A stretch of 57,036 nt of DNA from JBAZYK01 sp964582265. GTDB taxonomy: Bacteria > Patescibacteriota > Gracilibacteria > UBA1369. Positions 1-7,810 of this stretch are shown in pieces (position 1 is the stretch's first letter; each line of letters begins with the position of its first letter). The stretch covers positions 1 to 57,036 of the forward strand of contig CAZOQT010000004.1 in assembly GCA_964582265.1 (NCBI GenBank), in the 5' to 3' direction. A program made the position numbers and the translations under genes. The notes beneath the pieces were generated by a model. The model had not been told where the DNA came from, did no database searches, and saw only the letters and a program-made list of their open reading frames with translations.

Positions 1-169
1 CCTTTTCTGGCGCTTTAGTCTGGGTGAAAATATTAGAAAAACTAAGATTTTCGTCACCTGATTTGGTATTTGTCTGTGCCGGTGTTTTTGCAGGATCAGT
101 ATTTGCTGAGGGATTTGTGTTTTTGTTTCCAGCAGCAATTTCTGAAAGCCCCATAAATGTGTCTGCCAT
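1..169 (-). CDS. Hypothetical protein, N-terminal part only
   Basis: An open frame runs from an ATG at 167-169 leftward off the window edge, so only the first 56 codons are visible. The protein begins MADTFMGLSEIAAG and continues as a stretch rich in Asn, Thr, Pro, Ala and Lys with no signal peptide or membrane segment. That composition suggests a disordered N-terminal region. An extended -10 box (198-206) lies about 30 bases upstream. I recognise no family, and the function cannot be judged from this fragment. It is read as coding because the frame is free of stops and follows a promoter-like sequence. Confidence 0.55.
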   Translation of the reverse strand, partial: MADTFMGLSEIAAGNKNTNPSANTDPAKTPAQTNTKSGDENLSFSNIFTQTKAPEK

Positions 170-197
170 AATTTGTTTTTATTTTTATTATCATAAT

Positions 198-206
198 ATT
201 TTAGCA
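198..206 (-). promoter_or_regulatory. Extended -10 promoter element for the left-edge gene
   Basis: On the minus strand the sequence reads TGC-TAAAAT, a TGn extended -10 box. No good -35 box lies 17 bases upstream. The same TGTGCTAAAAT string occurs upstream of pilB (46699-46707). Confidence 0.4.
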
Positions 207-293
207 CAATTTGGCGCTTGGGTACAGGTTGCTAGGGGGAGGAAGATGGATTTGTATTTGACAAAAGAATATAAATATTTGATAAATAATTTT

Positions 294-323
294 AAAAAGC
301 CCCAGATTTCTCGGGGGCTTTTT
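294..323 (-). terminator. Intrinsic terminator downstream of rplL
   Basis: AAAAAGCCCC (294-303) pairs perfectly with GGGGCTTTTT (314-323) around a ten-base loop. The run of T follows the stem on both strands, so it can work in either direction. It lies 40 bases past the rplL stop and ends the rplJ-rplL transcript. Confidence 0.85.
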
Positions 324-362
324 ATTTTACAATTTAGAGTCTCTAGCGAGACTGGGCTAAAA

Positions 363-755
363 CTATTTAAGTTCAACTGTAGCACCAGCTTCTTCCAAAG
401 ATTTCTTCATTTTAGCTGCTTCATCGCGAGCTACACCTTCTTTAACTGGCTTTGGAGCGCCATCTACTAAGTCCTTAGCTTCTTTAAGGCCAAGACCTGT
501 AAGTTCACGTACAACCTTGATTACGTTGATTTTTTGTGCGCCTGCGCTTGCAAGAACAACAGTAACAGTAGCTGATTCTTCAGCTGCTGGAGCTGCACCT
601 GCTGCACCACCTGCTGCCATCATTACAGGAGCTGCTGCGCTAACACCGAATTTTTCTTCCATAGCCTTAACCAGGTTTGCAAGGTCAAGAACTGTGAGTT
701 GTTCAACCATTTCAAGGATTTTTTCTGCATCCTTGCTTAGAGTTACGTCTGCCAT
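363..755 (-). CDS. rplL: 50S ribosomal protein L7/L12
   Basis: L7/L12 forms the flexible stalk of the large ribosomal subunit and recruits translational GTPases. The 130-residue protein has the standard layout. An N-terminal helical dimerisation domain (about 1-35, MADVTLSKDAEKILEMVEQL) is followed by an Ala/Gly-rich hinge (about 40-60). The C-terminal domain carries KINVIKVVRELTGLGLKEAK and VDGAPKPVKEG, the signature of the factor-binding face. Length is typical for the family. It lies 40 bases downstream of rplJ in the usual bacterial order and is followed by a strong terminator, so the pair is one operon. No Shine-Dalgarno is visible before the ATG. Confidence 0.98.
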   Translation of the reverse strand: MADVTLSKDAEKILEMVEQLTVLDLANLVKAMEEKFGVSAAAPVMMAAGGAAGAAPAAEESATVTVVLASAGAQKINVIKVVRELTGLGLKEAKDLVDGAPKPVKEGVARDEAAKMKKSLEEAGATVELK

Positions 756-795
756 AGTAAATAAGTTATTAAGAATTAATAATGAAATTTATTGA

Positions 796-1326
796 TTAAG
801 CTGATGCCTTTTTATCGTGCACTGCTTTAAGACCATAAACAAATTTGCGCATAATTCCAGAAAGGGTGCCATGGAAACCTGAAATTGGAGCTTTCATACT
901 GCCAACCAGTTTTGCAAGGAGTACTTCCTTTGATGGCAATGTCGCTAATTGTTTAGCTTCAGCTGCGCTTACCAATTTGCCGTCAATAATTCCACCCAGT
1001 AAAACCAGGTTTTCATTATCCTTGGCGAATTGATATAAAAGGCGAGCTGGAGCCACAACATCAGTTTTGCTGATAGATGCTGAAACAGCACCAGTCATCA
1101 TTGCATCTGAAAGTTCTGGAAGATTGTTGTTTTTTGCTGCAAGACGCATAAGAGTCTTTTTAGCAACAACCATCTCTACACCTTCTTTATGGAGTTTTTT
1201 GCGAAGATCTGTGATCTTCTTTACTTCGAGTCCTTTATTCTGAGCAAAAAATATAGCTTTTGCCTGACCGAACTTGTCATTTAGCTCATTTAAGACTTCT
1301 GATTTCTTTGCTTTTGTAACAGCCAT
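796..1326 (-). CDS. rplJ: 50S ribosomal protein L10
   Basis: L10 binds 23S rRNA and anchors the L7/L12 dimers of the ribosomal stalk. The 176-residue protein shows the family pattern: a basic N-terminus (MAVTKAKKSEVLNELNDKF), the conserved stretch around residues 25-60 (FFAQNKGLEVKKITDLRKKL, then VVAKKTLMRLA), and a C-terminal helix that would carry L7/L12. It heads the rplJ-rplL operon and is preceded by a long structured leader with a terminator hairpin, so autoregulation by L10 or the L10-L12 complex is likely. No SD sequence is seen immediately before the ATG. Confidence 0.97.
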   Translation of the reverse strand: MAVTKAKKSEVLNELNDKFGQAKAIFFAQNKGLEVKKITDLRKKLHKEGVEMVVAKKTLMRLAAKNNNLPELSDAMMTGAVSASISKTDVVAPARLLYQFAKDNENLVLLGGIIDGKLVSAAEAKQLATLPSKEVLLAKLVGSMKAPISGFHGTLSGIMRKFVYGLKAVHDKKASA

Positions 1327-1336
1327 AGAAAATTTT

Positions 1337-1366
1337 AAAAAATCTCAACTTGTCATAACAGTTGAG
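1337..1366 (-). terminator. Attenuator hairpin inside the L10 leader
   Basis: A seven-base-pair stem (1344-1350 with 1360-1366) is followed on the minus strand by a T-rich tract ending 11 bases before the rplJ ATG. It overlaps one arm of an alternative long-range pairing and so can act as a conditional terminator. Confidence 0.7.
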
Positions 1367-1520
1367 ACCGAAAGGAACATTGTTTAAAGCATTTAGCCTT
1401 CACTTTGTTCCAGGTTGCTCGCCCTAACGGGCTCGCTTCCTTTATTATCGCACTTGGTTTTACCACGTGCGTGGTCTCGGCTGGATTTATAGCTTATTGG
1501 CTTCCTGATCGACCTTTACC
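1337..1520 (-). promoter_or_regulatory. Ribosomal protein L10 leader with attenuator
   Basis: This untranslated stretch before rplJ contains several pairings on the minus strand. GCCC-GTTA-GGGC forms a short hairpin flanked by GCGA and GAGC, which could form a kink-turn of the kind L10 binds. GAGACC (rc of 1473-1478) can pair with GGTCTC (rc of 1364-1369). That pairing excludes the downstream CTCAACT/AGTTGAG hairpin (1344-1366), because the two share the bases at 1364-1366. The hairpin is followed by a T run (rc of 1337-1342), so it reads as a terminator. The arrangement matches the known L10 leader class in position and logic. The fine structure is inferred by eye. Confidence 0.75.
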
Positions 1521-1526
1521 ATTATC

Positions 1527-1555
1527 ATTCTACCAAAAAACACACCTGCTGTCTT
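1527..1555 (-). promoter_or_regulatory. Promoter of the rplJ-rplL operon
   Basis: On the minus strand AAGACA (1550-1555) and TAGAAT (1527-1532) are separated by 17 bases, each close to the sigma-70 consensus. Transcription would begin near 1520, which places the whole structured leader in the mRNA. Confidence 0.55.
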
Positions 1556-1591
1556 TGACGGTGCCTAATTTAATGTAAATAGCCACTTGCG

Positions 1592-2632
1592 TCAAGCTTT
1601 TTGCTTGCCACTTACTAGAGATTGATATGCTTCTATTTCTTCCGGTGATTGTAGCGAAGCAAGTAATTTACCAATACCTCCCGGTTTTTGGCTATCAACA
1701 GCTGGTTCCATCGCTTCAGCTTTGCCTAAATATTTTTCAATTAAATTGATTCGGGCAGGTAGAGTTTTTTTAGGATCAATTTCTGCTATTAACGCTAAAA
1801 TTTCCGCCAGGTTTTCATATAGTGGATCAGGATTTAACGTCTTCCATAAATCAGCAGTATCAAGTATTTTTTCCAAAATAGGCAAAATAGAAATTCCTTG
1901 GGCGGGTTTTAATTGTACTTTCCAGATTGGATCTGCAAAGTTCAAAATTGCCATCAGTACATAAATGCAATTTCCATTTTTTAAAAAGGCATTATGGTTA
2001 CACAAAGCGTAAACTTCGCTATGCGCCCAGGCTAAATCAAAAGAGTTATCAAGAGGGTTTACTTCTATATCGTCGGAGCTATTACGAAAAGACTCAATTC
2101 TGCGACGACAGGCAATGGCAAGTAACGTAATTTGATAATAAATTTCATTTGGAATAAGGCCATTATGCAGTTGTACAAGCTTATCTAGTGCTTTTTCCAA
2201 TTGCCCCTGCATTTTTTTGCGGTCATATTTGCATTTATCGGCGTCTTTTTGATGATTTTCATAATAAGCATCAACTTGCGGAATACTATTGGAATCTGGC
2301 GCCGGGCCACTAAAAAATAAACGCTTAGCATCAATTTCCGCAAAAAGCAGATTATAATCTGCAGAAGATCCCACTAAAGAATTCCCTGATTTAAGCTCCC
2401 GCTTCTTTAAAATATAGTCAAATAGTTGTGTTTCCTGATCTTGTATTGGTTTATGAGAAGGAGCATCGTTACCTTGTTCATTTAAAATAGCGGAAATAGC
2501 ACGACGCACTTTGCCACTATAAACCTTTACTACAGGAGCTTTTTTGTCTGGTCTGGGGACTGTTCTAGGGCCACTTTTAGGTGGCTCTGGCCAGCCCTGG
2601 TCTATTTCATCCGTGTTTAATTCTTTTGCCAT
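1592..2632 (-). CDS. Protein of unknown function, 346 residues
   Basis: I do not recognise a family. The protein is soluble-looking, with no signal peptide or membrane segment. It has a Pro/Lys-rich N-terminus (GWPEPPKSGPRTVPRPDKK), a helical middle section with a Lys-rich segment near 135-150, and a mostly helical C-terminal half (residues 160-330). Noticeable strings are LLAIACRRRIESFRN and a Cys/His-containing stretch YALCNHNAFLKNGNCIYVL. The gene ends in TGA, which supports the standard genetic code here. It is a single gene between the L10 leader and divergently placed miaA. Absence of signal and transmembrane segments suggests a cytoplasmic role. Confidence 0.7.
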   Translation of the reverse strand: MAKELNTDEIDQGWPEPPKSGPRTVPRPDKKAPVVKVYSGKVRRAISAILNEQGNDAPSHKPIQDQETQLFDYILKKRELKSGNSLVGSSADYNLLFAEIDAKRLFFSGPAPDSNSIPQVDAYYENHQKDADKCKYDRKKMQGQLEKALDKLVQLHNGLIPNEIYYQITLLAIACRRRIESFRNSSDDIEVNPLDNSFDLAWAHSEVYALCNHNAFLKNGNCIYVLMAILNFADPIWKVQLKPAQGISILPILEKILDTADLWKTLNPDPLYENLAEILALIAEIDPKKTLPARINLIEKYLGKAEAMEPAVDSQKPGGIGKLLASLQSPEEIEAYQSLVSGKQKA

Positions 2633-2763
2633 ATTTTAAAAAATTACGATTGCATGATTTATTTAAAATAAAAAGTCGCAATGTTTATTACCTTTATCCA
2701 GTCGACAAGCAACTTTAAAAGTTTTAGAATCTGGCCGATTTTGTCAATTGCTTTAAACCACGC

Positions 2764-3690
2764 ATGAACATTTTCCAGGAATTAAAAGATTTTCTTTTGG
2801 ATCCAAAGAATAAAAAACCCATAATTGTTATCTTAGGACCAACAGCATCGGGAAAAACCGCCTTAAGTCTAAGGATAGCCAAAATGTTTGATGGCGAAAT
2901 TATTTCCACGGATAGTCGGCAGGTTTATAAATACATGGATATTGGCACGGACAAAATTATGCCTGCGCAGCGGGAAGGCGTGCCTCATCATCTGTTGGAC
3001 TTTGTGGAGCCGGATGAAGATTTTACACTGGCCGATTTTAAGCGCATTGCTTTAAAAACTATTGCTGAAATTTATAGCCGTGGTCACATGCCCATGTTGG
3101 TTGGCGGAACTGGCCTTTATATAAATGCGATTATTCAAAATTATGAAATACCTTCTGTGCCACCAAATCTAAAACTTCGCCAGGAGTATACAGAATACGC
3201 AAAGAAGCACGGCGTGGAGGCCTTACATAAGCTCTTGCAAGAAAAAGATCCGCAAGCTGCAGCACGCATTCATCCAAATAATATACGGTATGTAATTCGC
3301 GCTCTGGAAATTAATATTGCCGGTGGCATTCAAAAAATTGACACCAAAGGTTTAAGTTCATTTAGTCCATTTATTATTGGGATTGAGTGGCCACGGGAAG
3401 AGCTATATGCTCGCATAAATCTGCGTGTGGATAATCAGGTCAAACGTGGCCTTTTGCAGGAATTTAAAATGCTTATAGATAAAGGTTTTAAGCCAGATTT
3501 GCCATCCATGTCTTCGCTTGGTTATAAGGAGTTATTACCATTTTTGCGGGGTCAGAGTGAACTTGAACCGGCTCTTGAAGAAATCAAAAAAAACACCCGA
3601 AATTATGCCAAACGTCAAATCACCTGGTTCAAACAGTACAAAGATATCCACTGGCTTAACGGGCATGATCTGGAAAAATTTAATTATTAG
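2764..3690 (+). CDS. miaA: tRNA dimethylallyltransferase (isopentenyl-tRNA transferase)
   Basis: MiaA adds a dimethylallyl group from DMAPP to N6 of A37 in tRNAs that read UNN codons. The 308-residue protein has the P-loop GPTASGKT at residues 25-32, then STDSRQVYKYMDIGTDK, VPHHLLDFVEP, VGGTGLYINAI and, near the C-terminus, KRQITWFK, all hallmark motifs of the family. Length is normal. The start at 2764 leaves about 20 residues before the P-loop strand, slightly long but acceptable. A DUF1801 gene begins four bases after its stop, so the two are probably cotranscribed. A7-type hypermodification fits a lineage that keeps core tRNA modification enzymes. Confidence 0.97.
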   Translation: MNIFQELKDFLLDPKNKKPIIVILGPTASGKTALSLRIAKMFDGEIISTDSRQVYKYMDIGTDKIMPAQREGVPHHLLDFVEPDEDFTLADFKRIALKTIAEIYSRGHMPMLVGGTGLYINAIIQNYEIPSVPPNLKLRQEYTEYAKKHGVEALHKLLQEKDPQAAARIHPNNIRYVIRALEINIAGGIQKIDTKGLSSFSPFIIGIEWPREELYARINLRVDNQVKRGLLQEFKMLIDKGFKPDLPSMSSLGYKELLPFLRGQSELEPALEEIKKNTRNYAKRQITWFKQYKDIHWLNGHDLEKFNY

Positions 3691-3694
3691 TAAT

Positions 3695-4042
3695 ATGGAT
3701 TCAGTAATAGATAAATATATTTCACAATTTCCAAAGGAGATACAGTCGATACTAAAACAATTTCAAAAAGCAATCAGAGAAGCAGCGCCTGATGCAGTGG
3801 AGACGATCAGTTACCGCATGCCTACTTTCGATATAAATGGAAAACATTTGGTTCATTTTGCAGCTTTCAAAAAACACATTGGGTTTTTTCCCACCCCATC
3901 TGCGATAGTTGCTTTCAAAAATGAATTATTAGAATATAAAACGTCAAAAGGAACGATTCAATTTCCAATAGATAAGCCGATTCCATTCAATTTGATAAGG
4001 AAAATTGTAAAATTCAGATTAAAAGAAACTAAATCAAATTAA
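3695..4042 (+). CDS. DUF1801 (YdhG-like) domain protein
   Basis: The 115-residue protein starts MDSVIDKYISQFPKEIQ and contains the family landmarks SYRMPTF near residue 38, then HLVHFAAFKKHIGFFP and a conserved KGTIQFPIDKPIPFNLI near the end. Members are small cytoplasmic proteins of uncertain function found widely in bacteria. I chose the ATG at 3695 because it gives the usual family length. The open frame extends further upstream only inside miaA in another frame. The start lies four bases after the miaA stop, so translation may be coupled. The following 182 bases (4043-4224) hold no gene I can see. Confidence 0.85.
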   Translation: MDSVIDKYISQFPKEIQSILKQFQKAIREAAPDAVETISYRMPTFDINGKHLVHFAAFKKHIGFFPTPSAIVAFKNELLEYKTSKGTIQFPIDKPIPFNLIRKIVKFRLKETKSN

Positions 4043-4224
4043 TGGAGCGTCTTTTATCAATTCTTTTTGTCTTTCCAAGCATAACTTGGTATATTTCCTT
4101 GTGCGATTTTGCTAAAAATCCGAGCTTTCATTAGAAAAATTTTTGTAATCATAGTGTGCGCTGAGCAAAAGCAAAATTGTCCATTTGACCCCCCTTACCT
4201 TGCTTATCAATAATTCTTATTTCC

Positions 4225-5946
4225 GTGTCCGTTCTAAACAAAAACTGGAACATCAAAAATACAGATCCAGAAAAAAATGTTATTCAAAAACTCCTCAGTA
4301 ATAGGGGATTAACCGAAAAAGAACAAGTTCAGGCATACCTTTCGCCAAGTTACAAAAAGGGCTTTCACAACCCTTTTGTTATGAAAGATATGGATAAAGC
4401 TGTTGAACGCATCAAGCAGGCTGTCCATAACAAAGAAAAGATCATCATTTTTGGTGATTATGATGTAGACGGCATTAGTGGCACAGCCATTTTGTATAAA
4501 ACTTTACAGATCTTGGGCGCACGCGTTTCTTATCGGCTCCCACACCGTGTTAAAGATGGTTATGGTCTTAGCAATGCTTTCGTTGAAGAATTTGCCAAAA
4601 TCGGGGTCACGCTTTTGATTACGGTTGATTGCGGAATTTCATGTAAAAACCAGATAGATTTAGCTAAAAGCCATGGCATAGATGTGATTGTGACAGATCA
4701 TCACACCATCCCAGAAGCAATTCCGGATCAGGCTTACGCCATTTTGCACCCTGGGCAGACTGATTGTGGATACCCATTTAAGGGCTTAACTGGCGCCGGC
4801 GTGGCTTTTAAATTGGCTTCTGCGCTTATCACGGACAAATTTGAAGGAGAAGAGCGCGAAGAATATCTTTTTTCTTTGTTGGATTTGGCAAGTTTAGGAA
4901 CAGTTGCAGATATAGGACCGATCCAGGGTGAGAATCGCATTATTGTGAAGTATGGATTGGAAGCTTTAAAGAATACTAAATGGCCAGGCTTACAGTTTTT
5001 AAAGGACCTTTCTGGTATTCAGCCGGATGAAAAAATTGATATTAACACAATCGGTTTTCGGATTTCTCCTCGCATTAATGCCGCAGGGAGGATTGATCAT
5101 CCCTATTATGCGCTGCAATTGCTTTTAAATGACGATAAAGAAAAAGGAAAATTATTAGCAGAGCATTTGGAGAAATTGAATCAAAATCGTCAACAGATGG
5201 TTATAAAAGCCATGGTTGAGGCTGAGGAACAATTTCAAAAATATAATGCGGGAAGACCTAACGGCGCCAAAATCTTTATTGCTTCAAGCCCAGATTGGCA
5301 CGTGGGCATTTTGGGATTAATCGCAGCAAAAATCGTGGAAAAATACGCACTACCAAGTATGATTTTGCAGGATTTTGGGGATTATTTAGTGGCATCAGCC
5401 CGCAGTCCGGAATTTTTTAATGTGGTAGACGCCCTAACGGTTCATCGTGATCATCTTGAGCACTTTGGTGGGCATGCGCAGGCAGCAGGATTTAACATCC
5501 GCAAAGAAAAGTTACTAGGTTTTATTGATGCCATGAGCGCCTATGCCGAAGGAATTTTACCAATCGAATCAGCGCGTCCCAAAATCAACATAGATTGTGA
5601 ACTGTCTGCAGATGACATTAATGAAAATTTAATGAGCTTTTTGGAGCAGATGGAGCCTTATGGTGTTGGCAATGAACAGCCGCTTTTTTTGGTGAAAGGC
5701 GTTCGTCCAGTTTTGGCAAAACGTGTTGGTAAAGACCAAAATCATCTTCATTTTAAAGCCGAAATTCCAGGAGAAAATGGCAGCACTGTAAAAAGATTGC
5801 CCGTAATCGCTTTTAAATTAGGCGAACACGAAGAATTACTTGGTGAAAATACTACAATTGATCTTGTTTGCCATTTGGAAAAAAATGACTGGAGGGGAAC
5901 AAGCCATCTGCAGCTGCGTGCCGTAGATTTTAAGGCGGCGGAGTAA
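4225..5946 (+). CDS. recJ: Single-stranded-DNA-specific exonuclease RecJ
   Basis: RecJ degrades single-stranded DNA 5' to 3' in recombination and repair. The 573-residue protein has the DHH phosphoesterase motifs in order: FGDYDVDGISG (Asp80 and Asp82), TVDCGIS, VTDHHT (Asp158-His159-His160) and TVADIGP. These are followed by the DHHA1 motif HFGGHAQAAGF and a C-terminal OB-like domain with the string FLEQMEPYGVGNEQPLF. All metal ligands I would expect are present. The start is GTG at 4225; no better in-frame start lies upstream. Neither a convincing promoter nor an SD is visible, so initiation from the miaA transcript is possible. Confidence 0.96.
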   Translation: MSVLNKNWNIKNTDPEKNVIQKLLSNRGLTEKEQVQAYLSPSYKKGFHNPFVMKDMDKAVERIKQAVHNKEKIIIFGDYDVDGISGTAILYKTLQILGARVSYRLPHRVKDGYGLSNAFVEEFAKIGVTLLITVDCGISCKNQIDLAKSHGIDVIVTDHHTIPEAIPDQAYAILHPGQTDCGYPFKGLTGAGVAFKLASALITDKFEGEEREEYLFSLLDLASLGTVADIGPIQGENRIIVKYGLEALKNTKWPGLQFLKDLSGIQPDEKIDINTIGFRISPRINAAGRIDHPYYALQLLLNDDKEKGKLLAEHLEKLNQNRQQMVIKAMVEAEEQFQKYNAGRPNGAKIFIASSPDWHVGILGLIAAKIVEKYALPSMILQDFGDYLVASARSPEFFNVVDALTVHRDHLEHFGGHAQAAGFNIRKEKLLGFIDAMSAYAEGILPIESARPKINIDCELSADDINENLMSFLEQMEPYGVGNEQPLFLVKGVRPVLAKRVGKDQNHLHFKAEIPGENGSTVKRLPVIAFKLGEHEELLGENTTIDLVCHLEKNDWRGTSHLQLRAVDFKAAE

Positions 5947-5966
5947 AAATTTCTAGGCCAATTCTG

Positions 5967-5990
5967 CAACCTCAAAGGTTGAATTTTGTA
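5967..5990 (+). terminator. Possible weak terminator after recJ
   Basis: CAACCT (5967-5972) and AGGTTG (5976-5981) form a six-base-pair stem with a three-base loop, followed by AATTTTG. The T run is poor, so termination would be inefficient. Confidence 0.3.
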
Positions 5991-6036
5991 ATCCTTTTTA
6001 GACTTGTGCGTTATTACAAGCATCTAAGAGATTTTT

Positions 6037-6171
6037 ATGAAATTCCTAATTACCTTAATTTTGTTGGGACAAGCAGTGATCATTGCCTTCATCGGCTCGC
6101 TAATGATCCAAAACCAAACGCCTGCAGAGGCGCAAAATTTGCCTTACTCCCAGACTATTCAACTTCCCTAA
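6037..6171 (+). CDS. Possible 44-residue membrane or exported peptide
   Basis: A short frame encodes MKFLITLILLGQAVIIAFIG followed by a polar tail of about 24 residues (contains MIQNQTPAEAQ). The first 23 residues would form a transmembrane helix or uncleaved signal. A purine-rich AAGAG lies ten bases before the ATG. The frame sits alone in the 375-base gap between recJ and the next gene, with a weak hairpin before it and a strong promoter after it. The coding call rests on the hydrophobic N-terminus and the lack of any other use of the gap. It could be chance. The remainder of the gap holds only the promoter at 6247. Confidence 0.4.
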   Translation: MKFLITLILLGQAVIIAFIGSLMIQNQTPAEAQNLPYSQTIQLP

Positions 6172-6246
6172 GGACTTTTTCAGTTCGTCTTGCTTTGCCA
6201 CAACCGCTTTGCTAAAGTGGGGCCTTCGCGATTCCCAATCACAGTA

Positions 6247-6275
6247 TTGACTTAAAGGCTCTAATATATTATAAT
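6247..6275 (+). promoter_or_regulatory. Strong sigma-70-type promoter
   Basis: TTGACT (6247-6252) and a perfect TATAAT (6270-6275) are separated by exactly 17 bases. Transcription would start near 6282, giving a leader of about 40 bases before the DHH phosphoesterase gene at 6322. This is the best consensus promoter in the window. Confidence 0.8.
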
Positions 6276-6321
6276 AATTTAATATTTAGACCTGCAGAAC
6301 TCACTTCTAGAAAATCTCCCC

Positions 6322-7809
6322 ATGGACCAAATCCGCAAACAAATTATCGACATTTTATTACAGGCAAACAGTATTTTAGTTATGCCTTCTGCTCCTGCGG
6401 ATGGCGATTCACTTGGAAGCGCTCTGGCGCTTTATTTAGTACTGAAAAAACTTGGCAAAGAAGTTACGGTTGTTAGCTGCGAGCCAGTTCCGGAAGCTTT
6501 TCAGTTTTTACCTACAACTAACGTAATACATGAAGAGCTAACCGCTTCTCCTGATTTTATTGTAACAATTGATTGTGCCAAGTCCAAAATAGGCACTATA
6601 AAAACCCAACTGGAAAAAGATAAAGTTAACATTGTTGTCACTGCTAAAAAAGGGCAGTTTTCATCTGATGAAGTTTCTTTTCATCATGGTCCAAGCAAAT
6701 ATGATGTGATCGTAACTGTTGATACAGGCGATTTAGTTCAGCTTGGCCGTTTTTACGAAGATAATCCACAACTTTTTACATCAGTTCCAGTTATAAATAT
6801 AGATCACCATGCTTCCAATGATCAGTTTGGTCGCATTAATCTGGTCGATATTATGGCTTCTGCAACCACAGAAATCTTGGTGCCCTTAATTGAAGATTTA
6901 GAAGACCTTACTCAGACTCAACTTTTTGATGAAGACGTCGCAACGCTATTGCTTGCCGGTATTATTACCGATACAGGTAGTTTTCAAAACGCTAATACAA
7001 GCCCAAGGTCATTTGCCGCTTCTGCGAAATTAATTAAACACGGTGCTCGTCAGCAGGAAATTATTAAGCACGTTTTTAAGACTAAGCATCTTTCTACTTT
7101 ACGTCTTTGGGGTCGCATATTGAGCAATATTAAAATGGAACCAAAATATCGCTTTGTTTGGGCAACCTTAAATCGCAAAGATTTTGCAGACACGGATAGT
7201 CGTGACGATGAAACCGGAGGAATCATTGATGAACTCCTTACAAATGCCCCTGGCACAGAAGTTGTGCTTTTATTAAAAGAAAGAAAAGATGGTCTTATTT
7301 CTGGAAGTGTTAGAACCACTTCGGCTGGAATTGACGCGAGCCAGATTGCCGGAATGTTTGGTGGTGGAGGCCATGTTCAAGCCGCAGGTTTTAAAATTCA
7401 AAGTGCAGATTTTACGGGAACAGAAGCTATGGTTATAGAAAAAATCAAACAGTTTCAAAAGGAACGTTTGCAGTTGGTGGACGAGGAACAGATCTCAACA
7501 GTTCAAAATGCCGCAGTGCAATCGAATTTACAGGGCCAGCAAACAAATGCCACGGCCGCAATAAATCAGTTTATGACAGGCTTTACAGCCATGCCAAGGC
7601 CAGAACAAGTAATTGAAAAAGAAACCACCCCAGTTTTGCCCGAATATAATTTAGATCAAAAATTTCCAGATCAGATTGAACAAAGCATTGTTGATAAATC
7701 AACGGAAGGGGACTCCTTCACGGATGTCATAATTAGAAAGGCTTCCAGCCAAAATCAAAGCAGTGGCTTCACCATGGAACCAAATATGACTTACAAATTC
7801 GAGGAGTAA
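6322..7809 (+). CDS. DHH/DHHA1 phosphoesterase, NrnA-like, with C-terminal extension
   Basis: NrnA-type enzymes degrade nanoRNAs or cyclic-dinucleotide products. Residues 1-360 carry the expected motifs: PADGDSLGSALAL (metal-binding Asp), VTVDTGD, NIDHHASND (the DHH motif), a DTGSFQN segment, and the DHHA1 motif GGGGHVQAAGFKI. Typical members are 310-340 residues; this one has 495. The extra 120 C-terminal residues are Gln/Thr/Asn-rich and look disordered, ending NMTYKFEE, and may bind a partner. The start at 6322 follows the consensus promoter at 6247. It stands next to recJ, another DHH enzyme. The substrate is inferred from the family only. Confidence 0.9.
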   Translation: MDQIRKQIIDILLQANSILVMPSAPADGDSLGSALALYLVLKKLGKEVTVVSCEPVPEAFQFLPTTNVIHEELTASPDFIVTIDCAKSKIGTIKTQLEKDKVNIVVTAKKGQFSSDEVSFHHGPSKYDVIVTVDTGDLVQLGRFYEDNPQLFTSVPVINIDHHASNDQFGRINLVDIMASATTEILVPLIEDLEDLTQTQLFDEDVATLLLAGIITDTGSFQNANTSPRSFAASAKLIKHGARQQEIIKHVFKTKHLSTLRLWGRILSNIKMEPKYRFVWATLNRKDFADTDSRDDETGGIIDELLTNAPGTEVVLLLKERKDGLISGSVRTTSAGIDASQIAGMFGGGGHVQAAGFKIQSADFTGTEAMVIEKIKQFQKERLQLVDEEQISTVQNAAVQSNLQGQQTNATAAINQFMTGFTAMPRPEQVIEKETTPVLPEYNLDQKFPDQIEQSIVDKSTEGDSFTDVIIRKASSQNQSSGFTMEPNMTYKFEE

Positions 7810-7810
7810 T

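Noticed and set aside
3518..3694. N-terminal extension of the DUF1801 gene into miaA
   Set aside because: The extension overlaps conserved miaA codons in another frame and has no family similarity; the ATG at 3695 gives the normal protein.
4043..4224. A small gene or RNA between the DUF1801 gene and recJ
   Set aside because: No frame of sensible composition, hairpin with T run, or full promoter is visible in these 182 bases.
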